Of a stretch of DNA of 43,673 bases, positions 25,177 through 33,557 are shown piece after piece (positions within the stretch are counted from its first letter, which is position 1; the number at the start of each line of letters is the position of its first letter). A program made the position numbers and the translations under genes. The notes under the pieces are model-generated. The model worked only from the letters and a program-made list of their open reading frames with translations, had not been told where the DNA came from and ran no database searches. Source of the DNA: an uncultured Rhodoblastus sp. (GTDB lineage Bacteria; Pseudomonadota; Alphaproteobacteria; Rhizobiales; Beijerinckiaceae). Where the stretch lies: the NCBI RefSeq assembly GCF_903903185.1, contig NZ_CAIUXT010000044.1, positions 1 to 43,673 on the forward strand. Direction: 5' to 3'.

Positions 25177-25684
25177 TCGCCGGGGCGCCAAGGAGGAAAC
25201 CTTCACCCGTATCGAAAGCGCGGGGGAGTCCGGCGGCGGCTCAATACTGGCGCCTTTCGCGCTGATCGAGGAAATTCTGGCGCAGCATGGCGACAATCGC
25301 CGAATCGGCGTGCTGGTCTCCAACAATGTCACGGCTGACGCACTCGAGCCTTATTTCGACCGGCTGGCCCTTATCGCCGTCGTATTTCCGAGCGGGACCG
25401 ACGGGCGCGGTTTTTCGCTGGCCCGCCAGATTCGCCGGCGCGGTTTCAGGGGAATTCTGCGCGCCTCCGGGCCTCTGTTTTCCGACCAGTTTCCGCAGGC
25501 GCTCGCCTGCGGTTTCCATGAAGTCGAAATTCCCGACGCCAATGCGGCGCGCCAGCCGGTTGAGCAATGGCTGGCTGCGGCAAACCGCGTCAGCCTCGCC
25601 TATCAACGCACGCATGGCGCGGGCGAAAATATTTTAGACCTGCGCCGCCGGGCGCGGCTCGATGGGGAAGCCAAGGATGTCTGA
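25163..25684 (+). CDS. DUF934 protein, sulfur assimilation-associated
   Basis: This is a 173-residue protein of the DUF934 family, recognised from its position after cysI and from segments NRRIGVLVSNNVTADALEPY, LALIAVVFPSGTDGRGFSLAR and RGFRGILRASGPLFSDQFP. Family members always accompany sulfite reductase and are proposed to help in sulfite reduction or electron transfer; this is unproven. Start is ATG 25163 with AAGGA nine bases upstream, inside the end of cysI. It overlaps cysH by eight bases. Confidence 0.87.
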   Translation: MLLLDRRGAKEETFTRIESAGESGGGSILAPFALIEEILAQHGDNRRIGVLVSNNVTADALEPYFDRLALIAVVFPSGTDGRGFSLARQIRRRGFRGILRASGPLFSDQFPQALACGFHEVEIPDANAARQPVEQWLAAANRVSLAYQRTHGAGENILDLRRRARLDGEAKDV

Positions 25685-26426
25685 AGTTTTACGCAAAGCC
25701 GCCGACAGGTTGAATGATGCTTTCGCCGCCGCCACCCTGGCGGAACGGCTGCGCCTGCTGCGCAACTCGACCGGCGGCCGCATCGTTTTCACCACCAGTT
25801 TCGGCATTGAGGATCAGGCGATTACCCATGCGCTCGGCGTGGAAAAAATCGATGTCGAAATCGTCACGCTCGACACCGGCAGATTATTTCCCGAAACTTA
25901 TGACGTCTGGGCGCACACGGAAGTCAGATACGGGCTTCGCATCGGCGGGTTCTATCCAGACGCGATCGCTTTGCAACAACTTGTCGCGCGCCAGGGCATA
26001 AATGGATTTTATGACTCGCTCGAAGCGCGCAAGGCTTGCTGCGAGTCGCGCAAGGTCGAGCCGCTGGCGCGCGCGCTGGCGGGAGCCAAAGTATGGATCG
26101 CCGGTCTGCGCGCCGATCAGTCGGCGCATCGCGCCGGCGCGCGTTTTGTCGAATTCGACGAGACGCGGGGCTTGATCAAGGCCAGCCCGCTGCTCGATTT
26201 TTCACGCGACGAGGTCGCGGAGTTCTGCCTGACGAACGATGCGCCCACCAACGTCCTGCATCAACGGGGTTTTGTTTCGATCGGCTGCGCGCCCTGCACC
26301 CGGGCTATTCAACCCGGCGAGCCCGAACGCGCCGGACGCTGGTGGTGGGAAGATGAAGCGAAAAAGGAATGCGGCCTGCATATCGGCGCCGACGGCAAGA
26401 TTTCGCGCGCGACCGAGGCCGCCTGA
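25677..26426 (+). CDS. cysH: Adenylylsulfate (APS) reductase
   Basis: CysH reduces activated sulfate to sulfite with thioredoxin or glutaredoxin as donor. The 249-residue protein has the PP-loop region TTSFGIEDQAI (39-49), TLDTGRLFPETY, GLRADQS and the catalytic ECGLH (Cys232) near the C-terminus. The cysteine pairs Cys121-Cys122 and Cys204/Cys207 are the [4Fe-4S] ligands that mark the APS-using type, so the 3'-phospho form is probably not required. This agrees with CysN lacking a kinase domain. ATG 25677 is chosen over 25662 because GGAAG precedes it at good spacing. Confidence 0.93.
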   Translation: MSEVLRKAADRLNDAFAAATLAERLRLLRNSTGGRIVFTTSFGIEDQAITHALGVEKIDVEIVTLDTGRLFPETYDVWAHTEVRYGLRIGGFYPDAIALQQLVARQGINGFYDSLEARKACCESRKVEPLARALAGAKVWIAGLRADQSAHRAGARFVEFDETRGLIKASPLLDFSRDEVAEFCLTNDAPTNVLHQRGFVSIGCAPCTRAIQPGEPERAGRWWWEDEAKKECGLHIGADGKISRATEAA

Positions 26427-26429
26427 ATC

Positions 26430-27332
26430 ATGATCCAGTTCACCCATCTGCAAAAGCTCGAAGCCGAGAGCATTCACATTTTTCGCGAAGTCGCGGCGGA
26501 ATGTGAAAATCCGGTATTACTCTATTCGATCGGCAAGGATTCCGCCGTCCTGCTTCATCTGGCGCTCAAGGCTTTCTATCCTTCGAAACCGCCCTTTCCG
26601 CTGCTGCATGTCGACACGACATGGAAGTTCCGCGAAATGATCGCATTCCGCGACCAACTCGCAAAAGATCTCGAACTGGATCTGCTCGTCCATATCAACG
26701 AGGAGGGCGTAAAGGCGGGCGTCAATCCCTTCGATTCCGGCTCGCGCATTCACACCGACGTGATGAAAACGCAGGGGCTCAAACAGGCGCTCGATAAATA
26801 TAAATTCGACGCGGCTTTCGGCGGCGCGCGGCGCGACGAAGAAAAATCTCGCGCCAAGGAGCGCGTGTTTTCGCTGCGCTCAGCCGAACATCGCTGGGAC
26901 CCCAAGAACCAGCGGCCGGAGCCCTGGAGACTTTACAACACGCGCAAAAAGCCCGGCGAAAGCTTTCGTGTCTTCCCTCTGTCCAATTGGACCGAAGCCG
27001 ACGTTTGGGACTATATCGCGCTGGAGAACATTCCCGTGGTTCCGCTCTATTTTGCGAAGGCGCGCCCGGTGGTGCGGCGCGATGGCGCACTGATCATGCG
27101 CGACGACGAGCGGATGAAATTGCTTCCCGGCGAGACGGTCGAGAACCTGAGCGTGCGCTTCCGCACGCTCGGCTGCTACCCCCTGACCGGCGCCGTCGAA
27201 AGCACGGCGGCGACCCTGCCCGAAATCATCGCGGAAATGCGCGGCTCGACGAATTCGGAGCGCGAGGGCCGCATCATCGATCATGACGGCTCCGCCTCGA
27301 TGGAGCAGAAAAAGCAGGAAGGCTATTTCTGA
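26430..27332 (+). CDS. cysD: Sulfate adenylyltransferase subunit 2
   Basis: CysD is the small, catalytic subunit of ATP sulfurylase, forming APS from sulfate and ATP. The 300-residue protein has the PP-loop [48 protein letters not shown] and the [15 protein letters not shown] signature. It follows cysH after three bases and overlaps the cysN start (TGATG), as expected for subunits of one heterodimer. Confidence 0.96.
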   Translation: MIQFTHLQKLEAESIHIFREVAAECENPVLLYSIGKDSAVLLHLALKAFYPSKPPFPLLHVDTTWKFREMIAFRDQLAKDLELDLLVHINEEGVKAGVNPFDSGSRIHTDVMKTQGLKQALDKYKFDAAFGGARRDEEKSRAKERVFSLRSAEHRWDPKNQRPEPWRLYNTRKKPGESFRVFPLSNWTEADVWDYIALENIPVVPLYFAKARPVVRRDGALIMRDDERMKLLPGETVENLSVRFRTLGCYPLTGAVESTAATLPEIIAEMRGSTNSEREGRIIDHDGSASMEQKKQEGYF

Positions 27333-28957
27333 TGGCTCATGCATTGGCCGAAGCCGGGTATACCTTGCTTCCGGAGCCTTTCTCCGGCGGCGCGCCCGCG
27401 CCACAGATTCAGGAAAAGGCGCTGTTGCGCTTTATCACCTGCGGCTCGGTCGATGACGGCAAATCGACCCTGATCGGCCGCCTGCTCTATGATTCGAGCA
27501 TGATCGCCGACGACCAACTGGAGGCGCTGGACCGCGATTCGAAAAAATTCGGCACCCAGGGCGGCAATCTGGACTTCGCTCTGCTGGTGGATGGGCTCTC
27601 CGCCGAGCGCGAACAAGGCATCACCATCGATGTCGCCTATCGTTACTTCAAGACCGACCGGCGCTCATTCATCGTCGCCGACACCCCCGGCCACGAGCAA
27701 TATACGCGCAACATGGCGACCGGGGCCTCGACCGCCGATGTCGCGGTGATCCTGGTCGATGCGCGCAAAAGCATTTTGCCGCAGACGCGACGCCATTCTT
27801 TCATCGTCGCCATGCTCGGCGTGCGCGACGTAATCGTGGCGATCAACAAGATGGACCTCGTCGACTACAGCGAGGCGCGGTTCAACGAAATCGTCGCTGC
27901 CTATCGGGAAATGGCGCAAAGCCTGAAATTTCGCACCATCGCGCCGCTGCCTATTTCGGCTCTGGCCGGCGACAATATCGCCAGCCTGTCGGACAGGACG
28001 CCCTGGTTTCAGGGTGCGCCGCTGTTGTCGCTGCTCGAAACCATCGACGCCTCGCGCGCGGAAGAAGTCGAAGGGGAGTTCCGGTTTCCCGTGCAATGGG
28101 TCAACAGGCCCAATCTCGATTTTCGCGGCTTTTCCGGCTGGGTGGCCAGCGGCGCCGTCAAGGTCGGCGATGCGATCGCCTCCATGCCTTCGGGCCGCGA
28201 GTCGCGGGTCAAGCGCATCGTGACCATGGGCGGCGATCTTGACCGCGCCGTAGCGGGGCAATCGGTGACGCTGACGCTCGAAGACGAAGTCGATGTGTCG
28301 CGCGGCGACCTGATCGTCGGCGCGTCCGAGAAGCCGGCGGTCGCGAGCCGCGTCGGCGCGAGGCTATTGTGGACGGCGGAAACGAACATGCACCGGGGCG
28401 CGTCCTATATCGCCAAGCTTGGCGCGCGCAGCGCCAATGTCTCGATCGAAAAGCTGCACTATCTGATCGATATCCACACGTTTGAAAAGGCGCCGGGCCG
28501 TCCGCTTGGGCTCAATGAAATTGGCTTCGCCAGTCTGCAATTCGATCGGCCGATGATTTTTTCCGACTATCGCGACAACCGCGAACTCGGCGGCTTCATC
28601 CTTATAGATCGCATTACCAATGAAACCGTGGCCTTCGGTCTGATCGACCGGCAGGCGCAGACGACGCGCGATGAGTCCGCGGCGACGCCCCAGGGCGCGG
28701 AAGCGGCCTGGCCCCGGCTGGCTCGGGAATATGGCGCAAGACTGGCGCCGGCGGCGGCCAGCGGCATGGCTGTAGGCCTGGGGGCCGTGCTGTTGGGCGC
28801 CAGCCCCATGACTGGCGCGACGCTCGGTCTCGCCGACGCCGTGTTGCGTCCGCTGGCGCATCGGCTTTATGGCGACTACCTGGGCTATTCGGCCCGGCGA
28901 GACGCCCGCCAGCAGGCCGTCCGCGACGAGGTTCGGTCCGAAGGCGACGGAATCTGA
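27332..28957 (+). CDS. cysN: Sulfate adenylyltransferase subunit 1 with C-terminal extension
   Basis: CysN is the GTPase subunit whose GTP hydrolysis drives APS formation by CysD. The 541-residue protein has an EF-Tu-like GTPase: TCGSVDDGKSTLIGRLLYDS (P-loop), EREQGITIDVAYRYF, DTPGHEQYTRNM and NKMDLVDY, followed by beta-barrel domains ending near ETVAFGLIDRQ (about residue 440). There is no APS kinase (CysC) domain. Instead about 100 residues follow, with a glycine/alanine-rich hydrophobic patch (AAASGMAVGLGAVLLGAS) and LADAVLRPLAHRLYGDY. The latter loosely recalls DUF2061 membrane modules. The extension is unusual and may attach the enzyme to the membrane. Confidence 0.93.
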   Translation: MAHALAEAGYTLLPEPFSGGAPAPQIQEKALLRFITCGSVDDGKSTLIGRLLYDSSMIADDQLEALDRDSKKFGTQGGNLDFALLVDGLSAEREQGITIDVAYRYFKTDRRSFIVADTPGHEQYTRNMATGASTADVAVILVDARKSILPQTRRHSFIVAMLGVRDVIVAINKMDLVDYSEARFNEIVAAYREMAQSLKFRTIAPLPISALAGDNIASLSDRTPWFQGAPLLSLLETIDASRAEEVEGEFRFPVQWVNRPNLDFRGFSGWVASGAVKVGDAIASMPSGRESRVKRIVTMGGDLDRAVAGQSVTLTLEDEVDVSRGDLIVGASEKPAVASRVGARLLWTAETNMHRGASYIAKLGARSANVSIEKLHYLIDIHTFEKAPGRPLGLNEIGFASLQFDRPMIFSDYRDNRELGGFILIDRITNETVAFGLIDRQAQTTRDESAATPQGAEAAWPRLAREYGARLAPAAASGMAVGLGAVLLGASPMTGATLGLADAVLRPLAHRLYGDYLGYSARRDARQQAVRDEVRSEGDGI

Positions 28958-29009
28958 AAGAAATCCCGCGAAACATGCCGGTATGCCGGATTGTTTATCG
29001 GCGCAACTT

Positions 29010-29411
29010 CTACCAGCGGCGGCCGTAGCCCCAGCCGCCACCATAATAAACGGCGACGCCGGGTCCATAAAAAGGACCGGGACCCCAATAGGGGCCGGGA
29101 CCATAAAAATAGGGACCGGGTCTCCAAGCGTAGCGCGGAACCGGCGGCCCCTCGATTTGATAGCCGCGATCCGACATGCATTTCGCGTAAACGCTGTCAT
29201 AAAGGTTCTGCAAGCCGAGTTCGCCATTGGCCGCCGCCCGGTCGGCCCCGCCGTGTGCGCGAGCGCGGCATTCGGCGTCGTCTCGTGCGAATTTCTGGTC
29301 GCTGACGTTTTCTCCGGCGACAGCGACCACGCTCGGGCCGCTCGGCGGGATGCTGGCGCAGGCGCCAAGCGCCAGACAAAAGGCAATCGGCAGGAGCGGA
29401 ACGGACTTCAT
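29010..29411 (-). CDS. Lipoprotein with Gly/Tyr/Pro-rich tail
   Basis: The 133-residue protein starts at 29411 with a short basic and hydrophobic signal and a lipobox LGAC (cysteine about residue 19), so it is likely lipidated. The middle holds two conserved-looking cysteines (DDAECRARAHGG and YAKCMSDRGYQ), which could form a disulfide. The C-terminal third is a low-complexity run of YGPGP/WGPGP-type repeats ending in a glycine-tyrosine patch. Such tails occur in small envelope proteins of Rhizobiales; the function is unknown. The gene converges with cysN. Confidence 0.75.
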   Translation of the reverse strand: MKSVPLLPIAFCLALGACASIPPSGPSVVAVAGENVSDQKFARDDAECRARAHGGADRAAANGELGLQNLYDSVYAKCMSDRGYQIEGPPVPRYAWRPGPYFYGPGPYWGPGPFYGPGVAVYYGGGWGYGRRW

Positions 29412-29542
29412 CGAAGCGGACCCGGCGGCGAATAAGGAAACGCCAGAAATCTCGCCCGATCGGCGGGCGGAAGCAAGGCGATGCGCCGCCCGCCCGCAAT
29501 TTTCTCTGGCGACGGCGCCCAAAAGCCACACCGCTCTGGCAT

Positions 29543-29983
29543 TCAGACCCGGGGATCCGGCTTTAGATCGAAATCGCGGCAGGATCGACCGAAAGCGGAA
29601 AGCGCGTCCTCGAGATAATCGGCCAGCAGCGGTTCGCCGAGCAGATAGGTTGTGGTGGGGGTTTCGCGGCGTTCGCGCGCCTGCGCCACCGCATCCTCCC
29701 ATTCCCCGGCCTCGAAATCGCCCCGTCCAATCCACAGCAGCGCGACCAGCGCCGCCGTCTCGTCCTCGTCGAGATCGGCGACATATTCCATGAACTCCGC
29801 ATGGATGGGCGGCCGGGCGGCCTCGGACAGCGCCAGGCGTTCGTCGTCGTCGGCCGCATTGGAGCCGTCCGGCCTCAAACCCTCGTCCTCGCTCAGCAGT
29901 TCGCGCGCCATGGTGGCGATGAAACAGACTTTCTGCGGATTGATGTCCGGCATGGAGGGAGTGGATTCGTCGATGATGCGCAT
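29543..29983 (-). CDS. DUF3775 protein
   Basis: The 146-residue acidic, soluble protein is recognised as DUF3775 by INPQKVCFIATMARELL at the N-terminus and by the core EFMEYVADLDEDETAALVAL, followed by LWIGRGDF. It ends with a segment typical of the family (TYLLGEPLLADYLEDAL). No signal peptide or catalytic motif is seen. An alternative start is ATG 29953. The family is widespread in alphaproteobacteria without known function. Confidence 0.8.
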   Translation of the reverse strand: MRIIDESTPSMPDINPQKVCFIATMARELLSEDEGLRPDGSNAADDDERLALSEAARPPIHAEFMEYVADLDEDETAALVALLWIGRGDFEAGEWEDAVAQARERRETPTTTYLLGEPLLADYLEDALSAFGRSCRDFDLKPDPRV

Positions 29984-30076
29984 GACCCGTTCCAGCTTTC
30001 GCCGCCTTCCGTTCTAGCCCGATCCCGGCCTTTCCGCATTTTGCAAGCCGCGGCGCGGAAAGCCGCTTTGCTAAAG

Positions 30077-30655
30077 TCAACGATGGTTTTCGATCGTCAG
30101 GCTCTCGACCCAGCGCGCGCCGGGTTGAAGGTCGTAGCGGCGATCGGCGTTGTAATAAGCGGTCGACAGATCGTCCGGGGGCATGGCGATTTCATCGAGA
30201 TCGATCGATTGCGGCGTTCCGACCAGACCCTTGTCGGTGATTTTCAACGAATAGATCAGACCGTTGCCCATGCGCGCGCCATATTCCGTTGGCGTTTTGA
30301 AAATGAACAGCAAAGCATGTTCAAGCCATCCGAGGTCTTTTGGCGAGACGGTGCGTGGGTTGGCGTAGGGATAGGGAACGTGGCACAGGACATCCTCGCC
30401 CTCCACGCATTTGAACTCGCGCATCGACAGGAAATATTCGGCGAATTTTTTGTCGTCAAATGCGATGGCAAAAGCGGCCTCTTCACCCTTCGGCGCGAAA
30501 GTCACGGTTCCGATAGCGATATTCTTGCCGTCGCGCGTGTGCAGGACGATGTCCTTGGCGCCCTCCAGCGCCGGTTCGCTGGCCCAGGCCAAGCCTGAAA
30601 AGCCCGATCCAGAACAGGCGAGCAGGCCCGCCAGCACGAGCGCGAAATATTTCAT
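30077..30655 (-). CDS. Exported hypothetical protein
   Basis: The 192-residue protein starts at 30655, with GGGAGGT just upstream. A signal peptide (residues 1-25, ending LAWAS) suggests a periplasmic location. The mature part is mixed alpha/beta with two cysteines (EFKCVEGEDVLCHVPYPY) that may form a disulfide. Phrases such as LHTRDGKNIAIGTVTFAP and FAIAFDDKKFAEYFLSMREF are not from a family I can name. It ends 49 bases before the start of no other gene on its strand, and is probably monocistronic or cotranscribed with the AAA ATPase gene upstream. Confidence 0.7.
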   Translation of the reverse strand: MKYFALVLAGLLACSGSGFSGLAWASEPALEGAKDIVLHTRDGKNIAIGTVTFAPKGEEAAFAIAFDDKKFAEYFLSMREFKCVEGEDVLCHVPYPYANPRTVSPKDLGWLEHALLFIFKTPTEYGARMGNGLIYSLKITDKGLVGTPQSIDLDEIAMPPDDLSTAYYNADRRYDLQPGARWVESLTIENHR

Positions 30656-30725
30656 TGGACCTCCCGAAACGAAATTCGTCTCAGGCCCTATGTGGGCGGT
30701 TGTTCGCCCCGGCACAAGCGGCGCC

Positions 30726-31895
30726 TCAACCGCCAACAGCATGCAGCAGGGTCGCTCCCCGAGCCAGTTCGGATTCAGCCTCCTCGGCTGTCAGGGTCGA
30801 GAACAGGCGCTGCAACTCGGCGCCGGGACGCGGCAAATAGGCCTTGATCCCGTCGCGGCCATAAAACGCGCGGAACATTTTCCGCGCGCAATCCAGTTGC
30901 AGCGGACCTACCTCGATCACCTCATCGATGCGGCCCGGCCGGATAATGGCTGGATCGAGACGGTCGAGATGATTGGTGGTGACAATGAATTTCAACCCGT
31001 CCGGCGTCAGCATGCCGTCCATGCTGTTGAGGATTTCATGTAGCGGCGAAGCGCGCAGCGACGCCTCGTCCGGGCGCGACGCGTCGGCGTCGCGGCTTAG
31101 CGCCCCGGAGATCGCGTCAATGTCTTCGATGACGAACAGGTCGTCTTTCCTGCCCGTCTTGAAGGCGCCGGCCAATCCATGCAGGGATTTGATATATTTG
31201 ATGTTGAAGCCGAAGTCGGACGCCAGAGCGTGGATCAGGCTGGTCTTGCCCGTGCCGGGGGGGCCATGCAGCACGACTCCCAATTTCCAGGGAATGCCAC
31301 GTGAAAAATGCCATTCCTGGGCGCCCTCAAACCATTCGAAGCGCGAAACCAGCCGCCGCTTGACCTCCTCGGCGACAAAAACCGTATCGAGGCCCCTCTT
31401 GCGCCGACGCAGGCCGCCATCATTGCCCGACGCGGAGAACATCGTCACCTGAATGGTATTCTTATGCTCATCGGGCCGGCATTCGTGCATGAACCGCTCG
31501 ATCACGGCGCGGTCGCGGGTGAGAAACGACAGGGTAATGGTTTCGAAATGGGCGATCTGTTGCGCCGCCTTGGTCTTGGAATATCTGAACAACACGCCGT
31601 CATACAGGCCAAAGCCCTCGCCGAAGCCGGTTTTCAGTTCGCCTTCCTTGATTTCCAGCGACCGGCTGAAGAATTTAAGCCTCTTGCCTTCGATGAAGGC
31701 GTCGACGTCGCGATACTCGTTGGACAGGCTCTCGACAAAAACCTTGGTCCAGGCGGTCTTTTCGATCAGATCGAGGATTTTGAGCGGCACGGCGCGCAGG
31801 GCGTAGACGAAGCCGCCGAACATCAGCGTGCCGATGCCGCCGGCCAGAAGCTGGTTGGAGGCGAGAGCCGAGAAAAATGTTTCGATCAGCGTCAT
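30726..31895 (-). CDS. BCS1-like membrane-anchored AAA ATPase
   Basis: The 389-residue protein has one N-terminal membrane helix (about residues 17-40), a BCS1-N-like region (SRSLEIKEGELKTGFGEGFG) and one AAA domain. The domain shows Walker A GPPGTGKTS at 211-219, Walker B LFVIEDID at 253-260, VTTNH at 305-309 and the arginine finger RPGR at 319-322, including the BCS1-type DRLDPAIIRPGRID. Mitochondrial BCS1 translocates the folded Rieske protein; the role of bacterial relatives is open. Start ATG 31895 has a weak ribosome site, and the frame stays open upstream to the parS element at 32249. It is adjacent to that element. Confidence 0.8.
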   Translation of the reverse strand: MTLIETFFSALASNQLLAGGIGTLMFGGFVYALRAVPLKILDLIEKTAWTKVFVESLSNEYRDVDAFIEGKRLKFFSRSLEIKEGELKTGFGEGFGLYDGVLFRYSKTKAAQQIAHFETITLSFLTRDRAVIERFMHECRPDEHKNTIQVTMFSASGNDGGLRRRKRGLDTVFVAEEVKRRLVSRFEWFEGAQEWHFSRGIPWKLGVVLHGPPGTGKTSLIHALASDFGFNIKYIKSLHGLAGAFKTGRKDDLFVIEDIDAISGALSRDADASRPDEASLRASPLHEILNSMDGMLTPDGLKFIVTTNHLDRLDPAIIRPGRIDEVIEVGPLQLDCARKMFRAFYGRDGIKAYLPRPGAELQRLFSTLTAEEAESELARGATLLHAVGG

Positions 31896-32171
31896 GCCGC
31901 GTCCGTCCGTCCGGAGTCGAATTGCAGCCTCGCCCTGTTGCGCCGTTCGGCGGGCCACACGAGGTTGGGCCTTTAATTTGGCGTGGCCGCTCGAAAGCGA
32001 AAGGGGCCGCGCGGCGGGGTTTATACGGACGCGGCCAGAACATCGGCAATGCCCGATCCAGCAAGGCTTTGCCACGCATCGAACCGGGACGCGACGCTGC
32101 ATTTCGCGCCAGACGGCAGGCGCAAACCGGGCGCGCCGCCTCGACGTCATGGGCGTGACCTCGTTTGCGGC

Positions 32172-32247
32172 GGGTGAAAATGAATTGGCAGGGGTGAAAA
32201 GACTGTCGGAGCCGCCTCGTTTGTTCTTGTTTTGTTTCACGTGAAAC
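32172..32247 (-). repeat. 76-bp parS-containing element, copy 2 (inverted)
   Basis: On the minus strand this copy repeats the layout of 17586-17661: parS palindrome, AAAACAAGAACAA, 20 variable bases, TTTTCACCCC, six variable bases, TTCATTTTCACCC. Equal spacing in both copies and 61 of 76 identical bases argue for one element type. Confidence 0.75.
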
Positions 32248-32248
32248 A
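32233..32248. promoter_or_regulatory. parS-type ParB binding site 2
   Basis: TGTTTCACGTGAAACA is a perfect match to the chromosomal parS 16-mer that ParB binds and spreads from during chromosome segregation. Confidence 0.88.
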
Positions 32249-33033
32249 AGCAGGATGCGGCGTCACCCGGAGATCGGCGCGCAGGCCGACCTCGATATTT
32301 CTAGCAACATTCTGTTTTAAATATGAAATTCGCTTATACGCGGGAATGGCGATCGGCGGCGCTCAATCTGTTTGGCCCATTGCGGAGACCCGCCCGAGGC
32401 GGGAAAACCAACCGCAACCTTAGGTAGAAATCGGTGAAAATGGTAATTTTTGGAACGAAAATGCATCGCTTTTTTCAAAAATCTGCACGGTTTTTCATTG
32501 TTTCGCGCGCCATTATACAATCAGGGATTGTAATTTCTCACAAAATCGAGACCGACTGGAAAAAAGGACCGCCTGAAGATCGACCGCCAGCGCGAACGCC
32601 TCAGGGGTAAGCCGCGCGGCAGGAACTCTGGGGCTGGGCCGCAATTTTGGGAGCCGGGCGCCGCTCGATGGATTCGCAATTTGGCAAGTATTCCTCGTCG
32701 CGACGCGAATTTTCTTGCCCAAGTCTTTGCATTTTGCATTTCGCGCTGCCCGCGAATTTCAAAATATCCATTTAAAATCATATAGTTAATCAAAATAAGC
32801 CGGCAATTGCCGCTCGGCGCCAAGATTGCGTGGGGCCGAGGGAGGCGAAGGAAGGCCGCAGCGCGTCATTTTGGACGCGCGGCCGGTAAAATGTTGATGA
32901 AACACCAGTTTGGCCGGGAGCGACGCCCAAGACCAGTCAGGTGAAAGCTCGGCGTTTGACCAACTCCTTCCGAGCTTCATGAACAGGTTACTGTGATTTG
33001 GTGACGATAAAGAAAGCAAAAAAGGAGGTTACG

Positions 33034-33411
33034 GTGAATGCATGTCAAACTACCCATGTCGTCACCGCTCATCGCGCGACAAGGCATTCATTGGATATGT
33101 TATTGAAATTGGAGGGTTATACGGTTAAAACATATGGCTCCGCCCGATCGCTCCTCGCTGCGATCGACACAACCGACACCGGATGCATTTTGACCGATGT
33201 TCAACTGCCCGGGATGAACGGTCTGGATCTATTGGCGGCGTTGAATGAGCGGGGCGTCTATTTGCCCGCCATTGTCATGAGCGGACTTCCCGATGCTGAA
33301 ATTGAAATGACGGCCAGGATGCGAGGGGCAGTCCATTTTTTCGAGACGCCTTTGGACCCCGAAATCCTGCTTGCGGCCATTCGCAATACATTCAAGCAAA
33401 CCCAAAGCTGA
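33034..33411 (+). CDS. Receiver-only (FixJ-like) protein, degenerate active site
   Basis: The 125-residue protein is a single CheY/FixJ-type receiver domain with no output domain. GGAGG stands five bases before the chosen GTG at 33034; TTG 32998 and GTG 33001 are in frame but poorer. Asp55 (CILTDVQLPGMNGLDLL) is the expected phospho-acceptor and Ser83 (VMSG) the conserved hydroxyl residue. The acidic pair that binds magnesium is replaced by Thr-Ala-His at 11-13, and the conserved lysine is replaced by Thr105 (FFETPLD). Normal phosphotransfer is therefore doubtful, so this may be a pseudo-receiver. It stands alone, next to the parS region. Confidence 0.85.
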   Translation: MNACQTTHVVTAHRATRHSLDMLLKLEGYTVKTYGSARSLLAAIDTTDTGCILTDVQLPGMNGLDLLAALNERGVYLPAIVMSGLPDAEIEMTARMRGAVHFFETPLDPEILLAAIRNTFKQTQS

Positions 33412-33557
33412 GGCGCATTTGCCCCAATCCCCCGGACCTAAGCCGCCCGGCAGGGGCGAGGAGGTCCTACGGTCGAAGATGTTCGATGTCGGCTGATTGA
33501 ATCGCGGATCTTGCCATGGGAATCCGCCAAGCTGTAACCGTTACCCCTGAAAGCCGT

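Larger units (their letters stand above)
31896..33033. other. Long intergenic region with parS element
   Basis: No gene is supported in this 1.1-kb stretch, which becomes markedly AT-rich after about 32280. It contains the inverted parS element (32172-32247), a short perfect hairpin CCCGCC/GGCGGG (32389-32403) without a T-run, and an isolated GGTGAAAA near 32433. The promoter of the receiver gene must lie near the right end. Confidence 0.6.

Noticed and set aside
31300..31320. A third parS-like site (CCACGTGAAAA)
   Set aside because: Only half of the palindrome is present and it lies inside the AAA ATPase coding sequence.
31896..32249. N-terminal extension of the AAA ATPase back to the TTG inside the parS element, reading FHVKQNKNK
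   Set aside because: The extension has no domain or ribosome site. The similar peptide at the other parS copy follows from the shared DNA sequence, so DNA-level conservation explains it.
32389..32403. CCCGCC/GGCGGG hairpin as a terminator
   Set aside because: Neither strand has a T-run after the stem, and no gene ends just upstream.
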